Assembly (NCBI RefSeq): GCF_921293095.1
Contig: NC_060246.1
Span: 15,518,001-15,582,000, forward strand
DNA from: Ischnura elegans
Taxonomy: Eukaryota; Arthropoda; Insecta; Odonata; Coenagrionidae
Length of the DNA stretch: 64,000 nt
Reading direction: 5' to 3'
A program made the translations under genes and the position numbers. Shown here one piece after another: positions 1 to 11,589 of this stretch; positions within the stretch are counted from its first letter, which is position 1; each line of letters starts with the position of its first letter. The notes under the pieces were generated by a model. The model saw nothing but the letters and a program-made list of their open reading frames with translations. It was not told the DNA's origin and made no database searches.

Positions 1-985
1 CCAACATTTCTGTTTGATGTTTTCAACAGGTAGCTCGCTCTACCCCCTCTCCTACCGTCATGCGCTATCGGACAACCCCAGGCATTTTGCAATTTTCATG
101 CTCTTCTCCCCCAGATTCTTTTCATCTTCTTCTGACTGACTCAATCCCGTATGGTGTATGCAGAACCAGATGCATAGGGTGAAGCATGGCCATGTGACTG
201 CACCACAAAATTTTTTGACCTAAAGAGAAGGCAACTCATTTTTGAGTAAAACCAGACAGACATATGAATTCGAATGGCTAGTAGAGAGAAACAAAATATC
301 CTTAAAAGATATTCCTTCGTCATTGACTCACAAGTGAGATTTATAGTATAACTAGTAAAATGTAATCTGATATCCTGTTTTCAGAAAGAAATGCCACATC
401 AACTACCCTGAGAAGCTCAGGTGCAAGGATATCCAGTTTTGCCAGAATGCTGTCTCCATTATAATTTGCCAACCATTTCCTAGCTTAAATAACATCAGAA
501 TTACGTTGCGTTTGGTCTCATTCTTTTTAAATTGTGTGCACATTATGTACCTATATTTCAATCAAATACAGGTATAATACCAATTCCTGAAAGTCAATAT
601 TAGACAACTTTTGGGCTAATAGATGACTCATGCAGCAGTTGACCTCCAGAAACATGGAACTTTGAAGCAGTTCAGCTGAAAAAGGTCAGTGGGGGGGAGA
701 GAGGGAGGCATGAAACACATTTCTATTATTCTTGTGTAACTTGATTTTTTTTTAAACGCAAATGATTTATGGTCTTCGTAACATGATCCCTGCCTGAACC
801 ATAGCGAGGTATCAAAGGCCTTTTGGCTGGTTTCCGAGAGGAGGAAAGATCAGAGAGGGTGCCGAAGGCTGATGGGAGGGGATAGCACATTAATATCCTA
901 CGGCACTGAACTTCTTCATTTGGTAGTTCCATCTCTTGGGGAAGATTCTAACTTTGTGCCTGTCATTATCAGCCATACATGACAC
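1..985 (+). mobile_element. hAT-family internal fragment (copy C)
   Basis: This stretch matches, by eye, the reverse complement of about 22000-22760 inside the hAT element at 21634-23519, and also 42500-42935 inside the hAT at 41030-43220. Shared landmarks include the block around positions 28-130 and the block around 870-960. No terminal inverted repeat is visible here, so the left end lies outside the window and the right part is lost near 985. No transposase frame is recognisable. It is probably a non-autonomous relic. Confidence 0.55.
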
Positions 986-1914
986 ATTGTAAATATTTCA
1001 TCTCCTTTTCATCAAATGATGGATGTGAGAAAATTATACATCGGGACCATAATCTTCAAGCCATTGATGCAGGAAAACAATACTTTGGGGAACAATAGAT
1101 GTAGGAAAAATTACATTGTCTGTATGGCACTTTATTTGGGACCAGGAATGGTGAACAATGAATACAGTAAAACGATCAATGCAGGATAGATAGATCAAGG
1201 TTCCACAGTAAACACAAGGTAAAATTTCTAAAAAAAAGCATAGAATTTGTTAAGAGAGGCTGTTTTCCATAATGAAGACCATTCATGCATTTCATTATAG
1301 GTAGGTGTTGTACCTATGGTAGTTAATTATTGGAGGTAGATCCCCATGCATTACCTATTAGAAGAGCATGTGACCAAATTTATGAATTCATTTTAAGGAG
1401 GTTTTTATATAAAGTTTTGCTCCAGGGAAGATCATTACTACAAGGTTTCAATACATTTAGAAGTCTGACAGCCATTAAATATACATTTTAAATGGAATAA
1501 GAGGGCAGCAATAACTTACTTCCAACCAGGCCAGGTAGGAACTAGTATATTTGTTTCAGAGGGCTTTAATTTAACTGTACAGTGGACATGCAGTTTGTGC
1601 TGAATACAATCATAGTCTTTCAGTACTCCCAAAAGTGTATTGTAGGTAACTTCTGGGAATTGATAGAGTAGTTTGGGTTTTATTAACTGAAAAGTAGAAG
1701 TCAGACAAATGTTAGTGACATATCCATTATCACACTAATTACATTTAACTAAGAATTATTATTGAATCTGCCAACCATGGCCAATTCATCAGCATGGAAG
1801 ATGTTCAGCAACAAAGACAAAGAAGAGCAATAAGTACACACTGCTTTGTACCCCTACACATCCATGTACTGCATATTGACATGAAAAAATATGACATGTA
1901 AATTTTATGCAATA
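986..1914. other. Unassigned AT-rich stretch
   Basis: No coding frame, RNA gene or terminal repeat is recognisable between the hAT fragment and the 3' end of the neighbouring LINE. Confidence 0.5.
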
Positions 1915-3114
1915 GAATAGAATAATTTATTAGTCCAAAACACACTGTACAAAATAAAAGTATAGAGTAAGTGTATAGGACACGTTCAAAGAAAGAGTGA
2001 GGACATCACAAAACCACATAAGATATTCTTTCACACTGTAAAAACACCTCGTGACAAGGAAATTAAATAACTTCCTCGTAAACACATTGTATCTGTCCTC
2101 TGTTTTATATCAGCTGGTAATTTGTTATAAAGTTTTATGCACATGTTTCTCGGACTCCTTAGATGTTTAGTGGAGCAGGATGACATCACATGCATATCAT
2201 ATTTTAGCCTAGTGTCGTAGGAATGGATTTCATTATTCTTTACAAAGTCTGATTTGTGCTTTTTAACATAAATTACAGAGTGATAAACATAAATAGAAGG
2301 TACTGTTAATAGATTTAATCTCAGAAACAGTGGTCTGCAGTGAGCTCTATAGTGTACTTTACAGATTGTTCTTACAAACTTTTTTTGGATGACAAAAACA
2401 CTATTTAAATACGTTGTTGATCCCCACAAGACTATTCCATAAGATATACGTGGGTAAAATAGTCCGTAGTAAAGGGTTTTTTAAATTTCTAAGCTAACAG
2501 TGTGTTTCAAAATAGATACCAAATAAATTACAGAATTCAGTTTTTTACATAGATTAGTGGTATGCACATCCCACTTTAACACGGAATCAACATGCACCCC
2601 AAGGAATTTAACACTGTTTACGACATTGAGGTCAGCAAAGTTGGAGGCTAAGTCATTGACATCCAGTTCATTATTTAAAAATTAAAATTTAGTGATTTGT
2701 GACTTTTGATTGTTCAACATTAAATCATTGCAGTCACACCAACTTGACAGTTGATGTTTTACCAATTTACCTGAATCAAATAAATTAGCCAGATTTTTCT
2801 CAGACATTAAAATACTGATATCATCAGCGTACATTATGCACTTAGAGTCAACATTCATCATTATAGTTTTGGGTAATTCATTGACATACAGAAGAAATAA
2901 TATAGGGCCCAGGACAGAGCCTTGAGGTACCCCTATGGTCACATCAAGTGAAGAAGAAAGGAATATTTGGCCATCTTTTTGATATACCACCCTCTGTTGT
3001 CGTTCAGCAAGATACGACTTTAGCCACTGTAATGATAAGCCTCTGATCCCAAGATTATTGCAATTAAGAAGTAATTTAGTGTGATTTACAGGATTTTGGC
3101 AAGTATTTATTATG
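1915..3114 (-). mobile_element. 5'-truncated LINE, reverse transcriptase C-terminal half
   Basis: A minus-strand reverse transcriptase of a non-LTR retrotransposon. The segment at 2682-3114 reads through the finger/palm region: a PVNH motif, GIRG, then GVPQGSVLGPILFLLYVN, then the catalytic YADD box. The thumb and C-terminal region continues at 2031-2429, with disruptions between the two open pieces. The 3' end, near 1915, has AATAAA-like sequence and a short TTCTA-type simple repeat. The 5' side stops abruptly where the Penelope-like element begins near 3115. The clade is uncertain (Jockey or CR1-like). Because it starts in mid-palm, this copy was dead on arrival or was cut by the later insertion. 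Confidence 0.75.
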
Positions 3115-5525
3115 AGACTACGTAGGTTTCCGCGGTGTTCAGGTTCCAATTTCTCCATGTTTTGCGGTGCAACCGTGTAGGTTTGTTGGTGATGACAACA
3201 GTTTCGCTGGCACTGCTGCCAGCGTCTTCAGGTCGAAGATGATGCCGGTCCACGATTTTCGTCCTCCTTATATAGGGGGTCAGTCCCGCCAGTTGTGGCT
3301 GCCGCTCTCTTATTGGTCCGCCTAATGAGCCTCCTCCAATGGGCATCCAGATGGTAGCCGTCGTCTCTGTTAAAATTGTCCGTCCGGGCTATCTCAATGG
3401 ATTCGCGGATGAGTCTGGGAAAATATCTGCCTTCTTTCACTATTATCTTGGCGTCGTCAAACTTAATGTCATGTCCCGGGGTCCAGGCGTGCTCCGATAT
3501 GGCAGACAGCTGGAATTGCCTGTTTTTCGTTGCCCTTCGGTGCTCTTGCATCCATATCTTGAGTGAACGGCAAGTCTCACCGATGTACGCTTTTCCACAC
3601 GAGCAAGGGACCTTGTAAACACCTTCATGAAGGTCGTGCTGTAGTCTGTCTTTGGCTGTGGGCAGTAAGTCACCAATTTTTGTTGTACAGTTAAACCTGG
3701 TGGTGACGCCGTGCTTTTTCAGGGCCCTGGCAATCCTTTCGGTGGTCCCTGCGACGTAGGGAATGAAGGCCCAAGCTCTTTCGTCTTCCGTTTTTTCACT
3801 TGAAAGTGGTTTTCTTTTAATGGTCCTTTTCAGGGCCGAATCCGGGTAGCCATTCTTTTTCAATGCTGCAGTTAGATGTTTCTCTTCTTCTGCCAGCGAC
3901 TCAGCATCCGAAACGCGGTTGGCCCGGTGAAAAAGTGTATTTATCAAGGATGATGCCTTTTGCACAGGATGGTGGTGCGAGGCATAGTCCAGATACCAGT
4001 CCGTATGCGTGGCTTTCCGATATACAGAGTGCCCGAGATGACCGTCACTCCTTTTCTTTACCAAGACGTCCAAAAAAAGGTAGCTGGCCGTCTTTCTCTA
4101 ACTCCATGGTGAATTGTATATCCTTGTGTTGGGAGTTCAGGTGCAGTAGGAATTGCTGTAGATTTTCCTTTCCGTGGGGCCAGATGATAAAGGTATCATC
4201 CACATATAGAATCCAAAGGGATGGTTTGTGCTTCGCAGAGGCCAGTGCCTTTCTCTCAAATTGCTCCATATACAGGTTCGCTATCACTGGTGACAAAGGC
4301 GAACCCATTGCTGCGCCTTTTATCTGCTCGTAGTAATTATTGTTCCACAGAAAATACGAATTCTCAAGACAGTATTGCACTAATGACGGGAAATCTTCAG
4401 GCACTCCAACTTTTGTGAGTTCTTTGATAATATCTACTGACTCTTTAACGGGGACACGGGTGAACAGCGAAACGACGTCAAAACTGACTAAGAGGTCGTT
4501 CTTAGTAATGGTGGTGCTGTTTAGGATTTCAATGAAATGGACGGAATTCTTCACAAGGGACTCAGTCTTTCCCACAAACTGTTGCAATGATTGAGAGAGA
4601 TACTTTGAGAAGAGGTAAGTGGGGGCACCGATTTGACTCACTATAGGTCGCAGTGGAACTCCTTCCTTGTGGATCTTCGGTAAACCATATAATCTTGGTG
4701 GTTTTGCGGCACGTGGTATGAGGTTCCGCTGCGTCTCTTGAGGGATGGATGACCTCTTGATGAGTTCCTTCACTTGTCGCTCTATCCTGGTGGTAGGGTT
4801 CGATTTCAGCTGCTGATATGCAGGATCGTCCAGAAGTTGGGAGATTTTTTCGTTGTAGTCCTTTCTGGTCATGAGAACGGTTGCGTTGCCTTTATCCGCT
4901 CTCAGTATGATGAGACTCTCATCGCTCTTGAGTTTTGACAGAGCTTCCCTTTCTGCAGCGGATAAGTTTTGCTTAGGTGGTCTAGCATTGCGGAGAATGT
5001 GAGAGACATCCTCTCTTATTTCAGCGGCGTCATCTTTTGGGAGCTTCCTAATGGCAGACTCAACCTCCGTGATGATCCTCTCCATAGGTAAATTCTTGGG
5101 AGCTATGGCAAAGTTATGTCCTTTAGATAGCACTGAGGTGGTAGCGTCGTCTAGTACTCTCTCGGTCAGGTTAACCACAGATCGATCCCGTAGATGTTGA
5201 TCTGAAGGGTGTTGCCTGTTGTGTAACTTGTCGAACTTCTTTATCTGCGTCTTCCGGGCAGTTATTTCCACGTTCTGAGATGTGAAATAAGTTATCTTCT
5301 CAATCTTGTCCCAATCGGTTGCATTCAAATAGCTGCTCAACTGTAAGTGAATCTTGTATAGTTCTTCGGAGCAGCGGTGGAGTGAGAGGCGAGTATGATG
5401 CACGCGTTCCCTAAGCAGGGCCTTGCTGGCTCGAAGCAAGATCCTTTTGGCAGAACTCGTTTTCAGATGATGACTTATTTCCACACATACAGGAATCGTG
5501 TCCGTGTCCCGGCAGATGCTACACC
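3115..5525 (-). mobile_element. Penelope-like retroelement (GIY-YIG type)
   Basis: A minus-strand Penelope-like element. About 4045-5525 encodes the reverse transcriptase, with VSFDVVSLF, a GAAMGSPLSP box and the catalytic LYVDD box. It is followed at 3228-4073 by a GIY-YIG endonuclease (CSCGKAYIGETCRS, then a conserved EHRRA stretch). The two domains lie in overlapping frames, so the copy is not intact. The terminal repeat at 3115-3290 is shared with the solo copy at 20302-20741, including the 41-base tail that ends in GACTACGTAG-like sequence. No matching terminal repeat is seen on the right side, so the element is probably 5'-truncated near 5525. Family knowledge: these elements use target-primed reverse transcription and often carry hammerhead ribozymes in their terminal repeats. 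Confidence 0.85.
3194..3231 (-). ncRNA. Hammerhead-ribozyme-like core in Penelope terminal repeat
   Basis: On the minus strand the order is CTGAAGA, then a hairpin with a GCTGGC/GCCAGC stem, then GAAAC, four bases and GTC. CTGANGA, a stem II and GAAA followed closely by a GTC cleavage triplet is the conserved hammerhead layout. A very short stem III is the form known from Penelope-like elements. Stem I pairing is weak by eye, so self-cleavage is an inference. Confidence 0.5.
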
Positions 5526-5803
5526 ATGCAGTTAAACTAGTGCTTTAACTCATAAAAAAGTTAGTGATAAGGTACTCGATAATACCATAAAACATAACAA
5601 GAGAAAAATAGAGGAAGCTCATAAACACCAGGGGTCATACAGGAGGGGCAAAAGAAGAGAATATAGGGAAGAAGACCAATTGGAAAGAAGAGAAACTACC
5701 ATGGAATGGGGAAAATTGGAAAGCTGTAGGAAAACCAATCCTCAATTCACTATGCAATAAACGCATAATTTTGCTACAAATAGACTTGGATTGAAATTCT
5801 CAC
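5526..5803. other. Unassigned flank of the Penelope-like element
   Basis: Purine-rich sequence with no recognised coding or repeat signal. It does not continue the LINE that ends at 3114, so I cannot confirm that the Penelope-like element is inserted inside that LINE. Confidence 0.4.
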
Positions 5804-5972
5804 CCGGAGAAATCCTTTGATCCAACTATCAAGCAATCGTGGTAGAATAATGCTGGATGCATGCATCCTTAAGATTTTCAAACAGCAGCTACGCATATCC
5901 CTTAGGCCAGCCAGTTTGTCATCACTCATCTTCCATAGAGCCAAAATCTGAGCTTCATCGCAGCGATTGAGC
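5804..5972 (-). CDS. Probable internal exon of an unidentified host gene
   Basis: A minus-strand open stretch of 169 bases bounded by a pyrimidine-rich acceptor (TTCTATTCCAG) at 5973 and a good donor (GTGAG) beginning at 5803. It enters in phase 2 and leaves in phase 0. The 56 codons read LNRCDEAQILALWKMSDDKL, then a helical, leucine-rich tail with a WIKGFLR end. Composition is balanced and looks like a real soluble helical protein, unlike the AT-rich noise around it. I do not recognise the family. No partner exon was found in the window; candidates in 8960-9400 on the same strand are weak. It could belong to a gene extending left of the window. Confidence 0.5.
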
Positions 5973-5974
5973 CT

Positions 5975-6740
5975 GGAATAGAAATATGTATGATGTAATA
6001 TGTATACATATATATATAATAATGACTCCATATGTATCATCCAATTTATGGCTTAAAAATTCACTAAGTAACCTTATATTGGAAGTATAATGATGCATTA
6101 CTTGCTAATGAGATTGACGCAATACAACAACAACGCATTTGCGGGAGTAAGCTGCAGTACAAAAAGGTTTCAACAGATGGCGGTCACGATGCAGACCATG
6201 CAAAATTTTTCTATTTCTAATTAAATTTTCATTATAAATGTAATTTGCATGGGTTAAACAAAACCTGTTGTTTATGTAATTATTTAATCAAGCCCCTGTG
6301 TGCTAACTTGCACTGCACGAGCCTTTGTTTGCACTGCAGGAGCATGTAAAGTGGTTGCATTTTTAATATTATTCACTCCTCCACTACTCTAGATGTAGTA
6401 GAGCCTCAGACATAATTTTTTTGTAAGATATTAATATGCGTATAAAGAATATTCTGTAAAATTTTCACTTGTTTACCTTCTGTCCTTTTTTATATATTGA
6501 CCTGCAAAAATAGAAAAGCTTTCAGCATGGTTTGACAAGGTCTAGAAAAAACAGAGTGCATTCTCAGGGCTAAAACTTATACTGCAAGTAGTTTTTTAAG
6601 TCTTCAACTCAGAATTTACATTTAATTATTGAGTCTCATTTCCTTCATAAAAATTTATGGCATTAAAAAGTTAGCATAGACAAATTTTCCTGAGTTTTTG
6701 CAGAAATATTTTGACTGACTGTCTTTAATGATATATATAT
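5975..6740. other. Unassigned, probably intronic
   Basis: AT-rich sequence upstream of the unidentified exon; no further exon, RNA gene or repeat end recognised. Confidence 0.4.
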
Positions 6741-8119
6741 TGTAATGGTTCAAGCCCCATTACAGTGCATTTCTACTCGGCGCATTTTCTTCCCTACCAG
6801 TTTACCCGCTCGTTCCACAACCTTTCCCAAAACCCCACCCCCAAACCATGGCCCGTGGAGGAAGGCGTGGATGAGTAAGAGGGGATGAATGTGTTTTCGC
6901 CGATTTTTGTATGGTTGTGTGTGAGTTTGTGTGTGTGGGAGGAGGGGAGCTCGGGTTTTCCCTGAGTGAGTGGCGTATTACTCCTCCCTCCCTTCATTGT
7001 GCATTACCCCCACCCCTAGTTGAGGTATGATAAAAGGTGGTGCGCGTGAGAGAACCAGGGAGAATTGCTAAGTGACTGTCGGGCGGAGCCTATGCCCAAA
7101 ATCAGTGCGACGCACGGCAGGAGGAGACAAGGGGCCCAAGTATTTTCAGAAAGATTGATCTGGAAGAAGAATCCCCCCCCCCCGTCCGAAGGAGCAAAGG
7201 ACCAGCTGAAGAGGACGCATTATCTCCGTTCCGGATGCAGCTTCCTCCAACAAGGGAGAAAGGAGTGCAGTAAATTGGAACGAGAGAGTGCTGGATCCAA
7301 CCTGGTCGAGACTCGGACTACGACAAAGTAAGATTGCAGCTATCCCCCCCCCCAAAGCCCCCTTGTGTCTCCTGCCAAGCTAAGTTAAGACAAACAGTCA
7401 CGGAACGCACCCGTTACATTAGTGAAAGTGAAATCAGTCACCAAGTACAATTAACGTTCGCACCCCAAATTTACATTCGACGGGATGGACTATCATTTAC
7501 CTCCCCAGTCAAGAAATCATTGAATTTGTATCATATTTACGTGTTCATCACCGAACTTTTATTTGTTATCATCATTTTCTATATTGATTTTCATCTAGAA
7601 ACCAAGTTATATTGTTGTTTTTTTTTATTGTAATTTATCATCGATGTTTCATAAGTGGCTTTCACCAATTCATATTTCATTAGCGTATAAGAGGGTTCCT
7701 TTTGTTTTTTCTTTTGTCATATGCAATCTTATTTGTGTGAATTATATTTTGTTTAATTGAAAGTGTTTGAGAGAGTGTTTTTGTTCTGATTCATCCACGG
7801 GTCACCCCATTGAAAATATCCTTCGTCCTTCCTTTCGCCCCGTCTGATTTCCTTCCCGTAAATGCGTGTTGGACGAGTGCATCAGCGCCCAAACGTCACC
7901 CATCAGTTTGAATCGGGAACCCCCCACCCGCAATCATCTTCACAGAAGGGGAATATTTTTTTTATTTTATGTGAATTACGAGAAGTGAGTGGCATAGTTT
8001 TGTCCCGTAGGTCCCATGCGGGAGGGATCTTCGCGGATTTGTATTTTTTTTTATTTTTGTGCGACGTCTCCCCCCGGTTCTATTGTGGTATCCGGGCGAG
8101 TCGTGGGTGGGATGCCACA
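6741..8119 (+). mobile_element. Probable solo LTR of an LTR retrotransposon
   Basis: The block begins TGTAATGG and ends TGCCACA, the usual TG...CA ends of an LTR. Its first 24 bases form a small inverted repeat (TGTAATGG with CCATTACA). It is more GC-rich than its surroundings, has a TATA-like GATAAAAGG near 7028, and sits in an AT-dinucleotide target so that both flanks read ATATAT. No internal region or second LTR is present in the window. About 1.38 kb is long for an LTR but possible. Family cannot be assigned; Gypsy or Bel/Pao are both possible. It is a fossil with no coding capacity. Confidence 0.45.
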
Positions 8120-10039
8120 ATATATATATGTATATATTTTTAAAATGGTTATCACAAGTTCTTTTCATGATGAATACACTGGTTATTAAATTATTCTGAT
8201 ATCTTTTAAAATAGGTTCGAAATTGAACTTTATGCAAACCACATTTTTCATCAAAATTTGCCTAGCTGCCTTTTAAAATGGCTGCCAAAAAAAGTATGGC
8301 TAGTAAATTTTTTTCAAATGGCGTTTTGTGATTGTCTACTTGTAGGGAACCAATGATAAAAAAATCAGGATAATTAAAAATGTTGAGCAATTTTGTCTAG
8401 GTGATTTGAAATGGATTGATCCCAACATCAACAAAATGCCACCTTGATCCTACAGTAGGTATTTTCTCATCAGCAGAGAAGAAGAGGACCCGAGAACACC
8501 TCCACATGCCCATTGCCGCAACTTCTGCATCTCCTAAGGGGACAATTCCCTATGTTCCCTAGTTTTCCCATTCCATTCTCACTTTGCCCAAAGATCGCTA
8601 AAGAAATCACCTGACAGAAATAACTCTGATAAACTACGGCCACTGCATCCTTGTACCCTCATCACTCTACCTTACCCCCTCAACCAAGCTGCCATTTGCT
8701 TATCCCGAGCAAAAAACCAATCAACTTCCAAATCAGTCTGACCAACATTCCCTCTTATTCTGCTCCTGAACCTGCCTTGGTCTCTTGTCAGGAACAACCT
8801 TTGTGGGACATAGACCACTCTTACATGTAATTCAGTAGATTGTCTGAACTATTAAAGGAAGTATTCAGAAGGGATTGCTGTTCCTTGATTGTGGTGTGTA
8901 ACCACCTTAATTAACTAGAAACATATTCAGCTAGTTGCATGCTAAAGTTTTGTGGGGAAATCAAGGACGGAAGGAAGAAGAGAGACCAAAGGCAATCAGG
9001 AACCTCCTGACTGGATCAGGACCGTTGACAAAGGCAACAACTATGAACCTGATATCAAACAACCTGAGAATAATGTTTGAGTCAGCCATTGACACATTGG
9101 CAGTAATAAATTGACCTGGAAACTCACCACGAACCCAATACAATTGAATTAGTACCATATTATGTACCTCAGGGATGGTGAGTTATTCCTACCTAGCCAG
9201 CACTAGCCACAAATCCTCCTCACATACATATGCCCTCCAGATGCAGTGAAATGAGCGCCTCCTATTGAAAAGGGGCCCTCCATACGCGTTTTGTAGGTCG
9301 AGTAGAAGTGGAAACGAGGTTCTGCCAAGCATAGAAAGAGGTGGTCTGTAAGGATCATAGGTACTGCCACCAGAGGACAAAAACGAGCACCAAGAAAGCT
9401 GAACTCATACTGAATCAGTCTAAATCTCTACGCTATACCATAATAATACCTAATTACATGAAATTAGGCATTATTATGATAAATAGCACCAATGATTGAA
9501 CCCACTGATTTGTTAAAGAAAGGGGAAGATTGCACATAAACCCATGACAGGCATTTGCATTTAGAACTCACATATACACTCAATTAGCTTCTTAATTCGA
9601 AATAAGACTTAAACTGTACTTGTACTTAAATATTTTGTTCCATGCACATGAGTAAACCTAATGTACAAAGTGCAAACAATGCTATTTCTAAATGGCTCAG
9701 GTAATGAGGTAAGTTCTCCTTACTTTTCATTTTTCCTAGCAATGACATGTACGTAAAATTTTTCTACACATATCATATCGTTTGTACAATCATCATAAAA
9801 AATACTTCTCCGCTGGACATTACAATTAATGTATGAAATGGTATTTCTGTTGTTTCTTATGTTTTATCCACTTTATTGAAAGAATACTTAATACAATGAA
9901 TGAAACACAATGTTCTGGTGCTTTATATACCATGTATTTATCACAGTATAAATGATTTGCCCAAATAATTAAAATGGGTCACTATCTTGCCATGGTTTTT
10001 TCAACAACCTATTGACCATTGTCATGTAACTACTATTCA
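8120..10039. other. Unassigned intergenic or intronic region
   Basis: No gene recognised. Minus-strand open stretches around 8961-9158 and 9189-9380 are of balanced composition and have possible splice sites, but match no family I know. They might be exons of the gene represented at 5804-5972. Confidence 0.3.
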
Positions 10040-11070
10040 TTGGATAAAAGTTTTTAGAATTTTTTTATTAAGTTCAGAAAAATGTGACAACCGGTCAAGC
10101 GTATCTGAGAGGTGAATGCCAAGGTATTTATCAATGTCGAAAAGGTACACAGATGATCGTAAGGTAAATCTTCAGCTTGGTGAGGGTTCTTAATATGGAA
10201 GCGAATGTAACAAGTTTTGCCTTCATTTAATGTGATATTGTTCCGGTGACACCATTCCAACATACATATTCTGTTTGATCTGAAGTATTGCTTGCAGTCA
10301 ACAGATTAATTGTATCACCTGCATACATAACTGTGTGATTCCGGGTAAACTGCTGAGGAAGATCATTAATAAAAATAAGAAACAAAAGTGGGCCAAGTAC
10401 TGACCCTTGTGGGACACCTGCTTTTACTTTCAGTGAGCTTAAGATGGTTTGGACTATCCCAGCTGTGGAGTGATGTGTATAACACACTACTTGAGTTCTA
10501 TTTTCAAGATAGAAGGTAATCCAGTGTAGAGAGATGCCAGTAACTTTTGAGCTTGCATTTTAAAATTGCATGATCAACATTATTAAAAGCATTTTTGAGA
10601 TCATAGGACTGCTAGGACATGCTGTTTTAGGTTCAAGGCCTGTAGTAATAAGTTCAGATACTGGAACATTACAGTATTAGTTGATCTACTAACCCGGAAT
10701 CCATGTTGGGAGTCAGTAATTAGGCTGAAGCAGCTAGGTAGCAACTTAGTCGCCAATAAAATAACTTCTCAAAACCTTTAGAAAATACTGACAGAACAGC
10801 GATGGGCCTGTAGTTACATGCTTCTCAGGAGGGACCCTTTTTTGGGATAGGTGAAACTTTGGTTTGCTTCAGTGCAGAGGGAAAGACCCCAGAAGTGAAG
10901 GATAGATTTATAATATTAGCTAGAGGCAATGCTATCACTTGCGAGGAGGCATTAATGACAGATAAAGGAATACAATCTGGACTTTTAGAAGAAGAGTTGC
11001 AAAGGGATTTAATAATGTTCACTATTACAGAGGGAACATTGGGTGTTAAAAAGAAAGAATTAGGAGAGGC
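10040..11070 (-). mobile_element. Decayed LINE reverse transcriptase
   Basis: Minus-strand non-LTR reverse transcriptase in several broken pieces. At 10825-11022 it reads KSPDCIPLSVINASSQ and ends in the KTKVSPIPKKG motif of the RT N-terminal region. At 10227-10487 it has AGVPQGSVLGPLLFLIFIND and a YAGD remnant of the catalytic YADD box, so the active site is lost. The 5' side ends at the MITE fragment near 11073. It resembles Jockey/CR1-group LINEs and is a different family from the RTE-like LINE at 31136. Confidence 0.75.
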
Positions 11071-11072
11071 AG

Positions 11073-11205
11073 GGGCGCAGCTAGGAATTAAGACTGGGGG
11101 GTTTAGGTACGACTAATACCGGGGTGGGTGGGGGCATTGAATACCCTCCAGGATAAGCGGTAGGTGCGAGATTAACAAAATTGCAGAATGGTGTGGCCGC
11201 AGTGG
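11073..11205 (+). repeat. hAT-type MITE, 5' part only
   Basis: GGGCGCAGCTAGGAAT, a G-run and ACTAATACCGGGG followed by GGTAGGTGCGAGATTAA match the left part of the complete MITE at 51089-51390. Homology ends shortly after, so only the first 130 or so bases survive. Confidence 0.6.
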
Positions 11206-11589
11206 CACTGGACGGCTGCAATGGGGCTAAAAAACCGTGCCTGTGTTTAAACCGAACAATGTGAAAGGTCTCATAGACTTCTTCAGTGGACTAAAGAAAA
11301 AGCCCCTTGCAGTTTTTTCTCGCATGGACGAAACCATGTAATGTGCAAGGAGCATAACAAAGGATTTATTTTACTAAACTCAAAAAGAAATATCAAACAC
11401 ACAAACAATACTGACACTCATCAAGGGGTCAGTAAGTCAAAAACACTAAAAATTTTAGAATTGTTACGAGTTTTTCTTTCAAAATTCACCGTAAATCATG
11501 AGAAAATGAAATTGAAATCCAAAATTATGAATGAGTACATATTTATTTTTCTTTCCAATAGTGTACGTTTCAACTATATGTGACCATTA

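Noticed and set aside
5526-5760. Continuation of the 1915-3114 LINE on the far side of the Penelope-like element
   Set aside because: Translation of this side in all minus-strand frames gives no RT sequence, so insertion into the LINE could not be shown.
9189-9380. Minus-strand exon
   Set aside because: Two frames are partly open and neither matches a known family; splice sites are weak, so it is mentioned only as a possibility.
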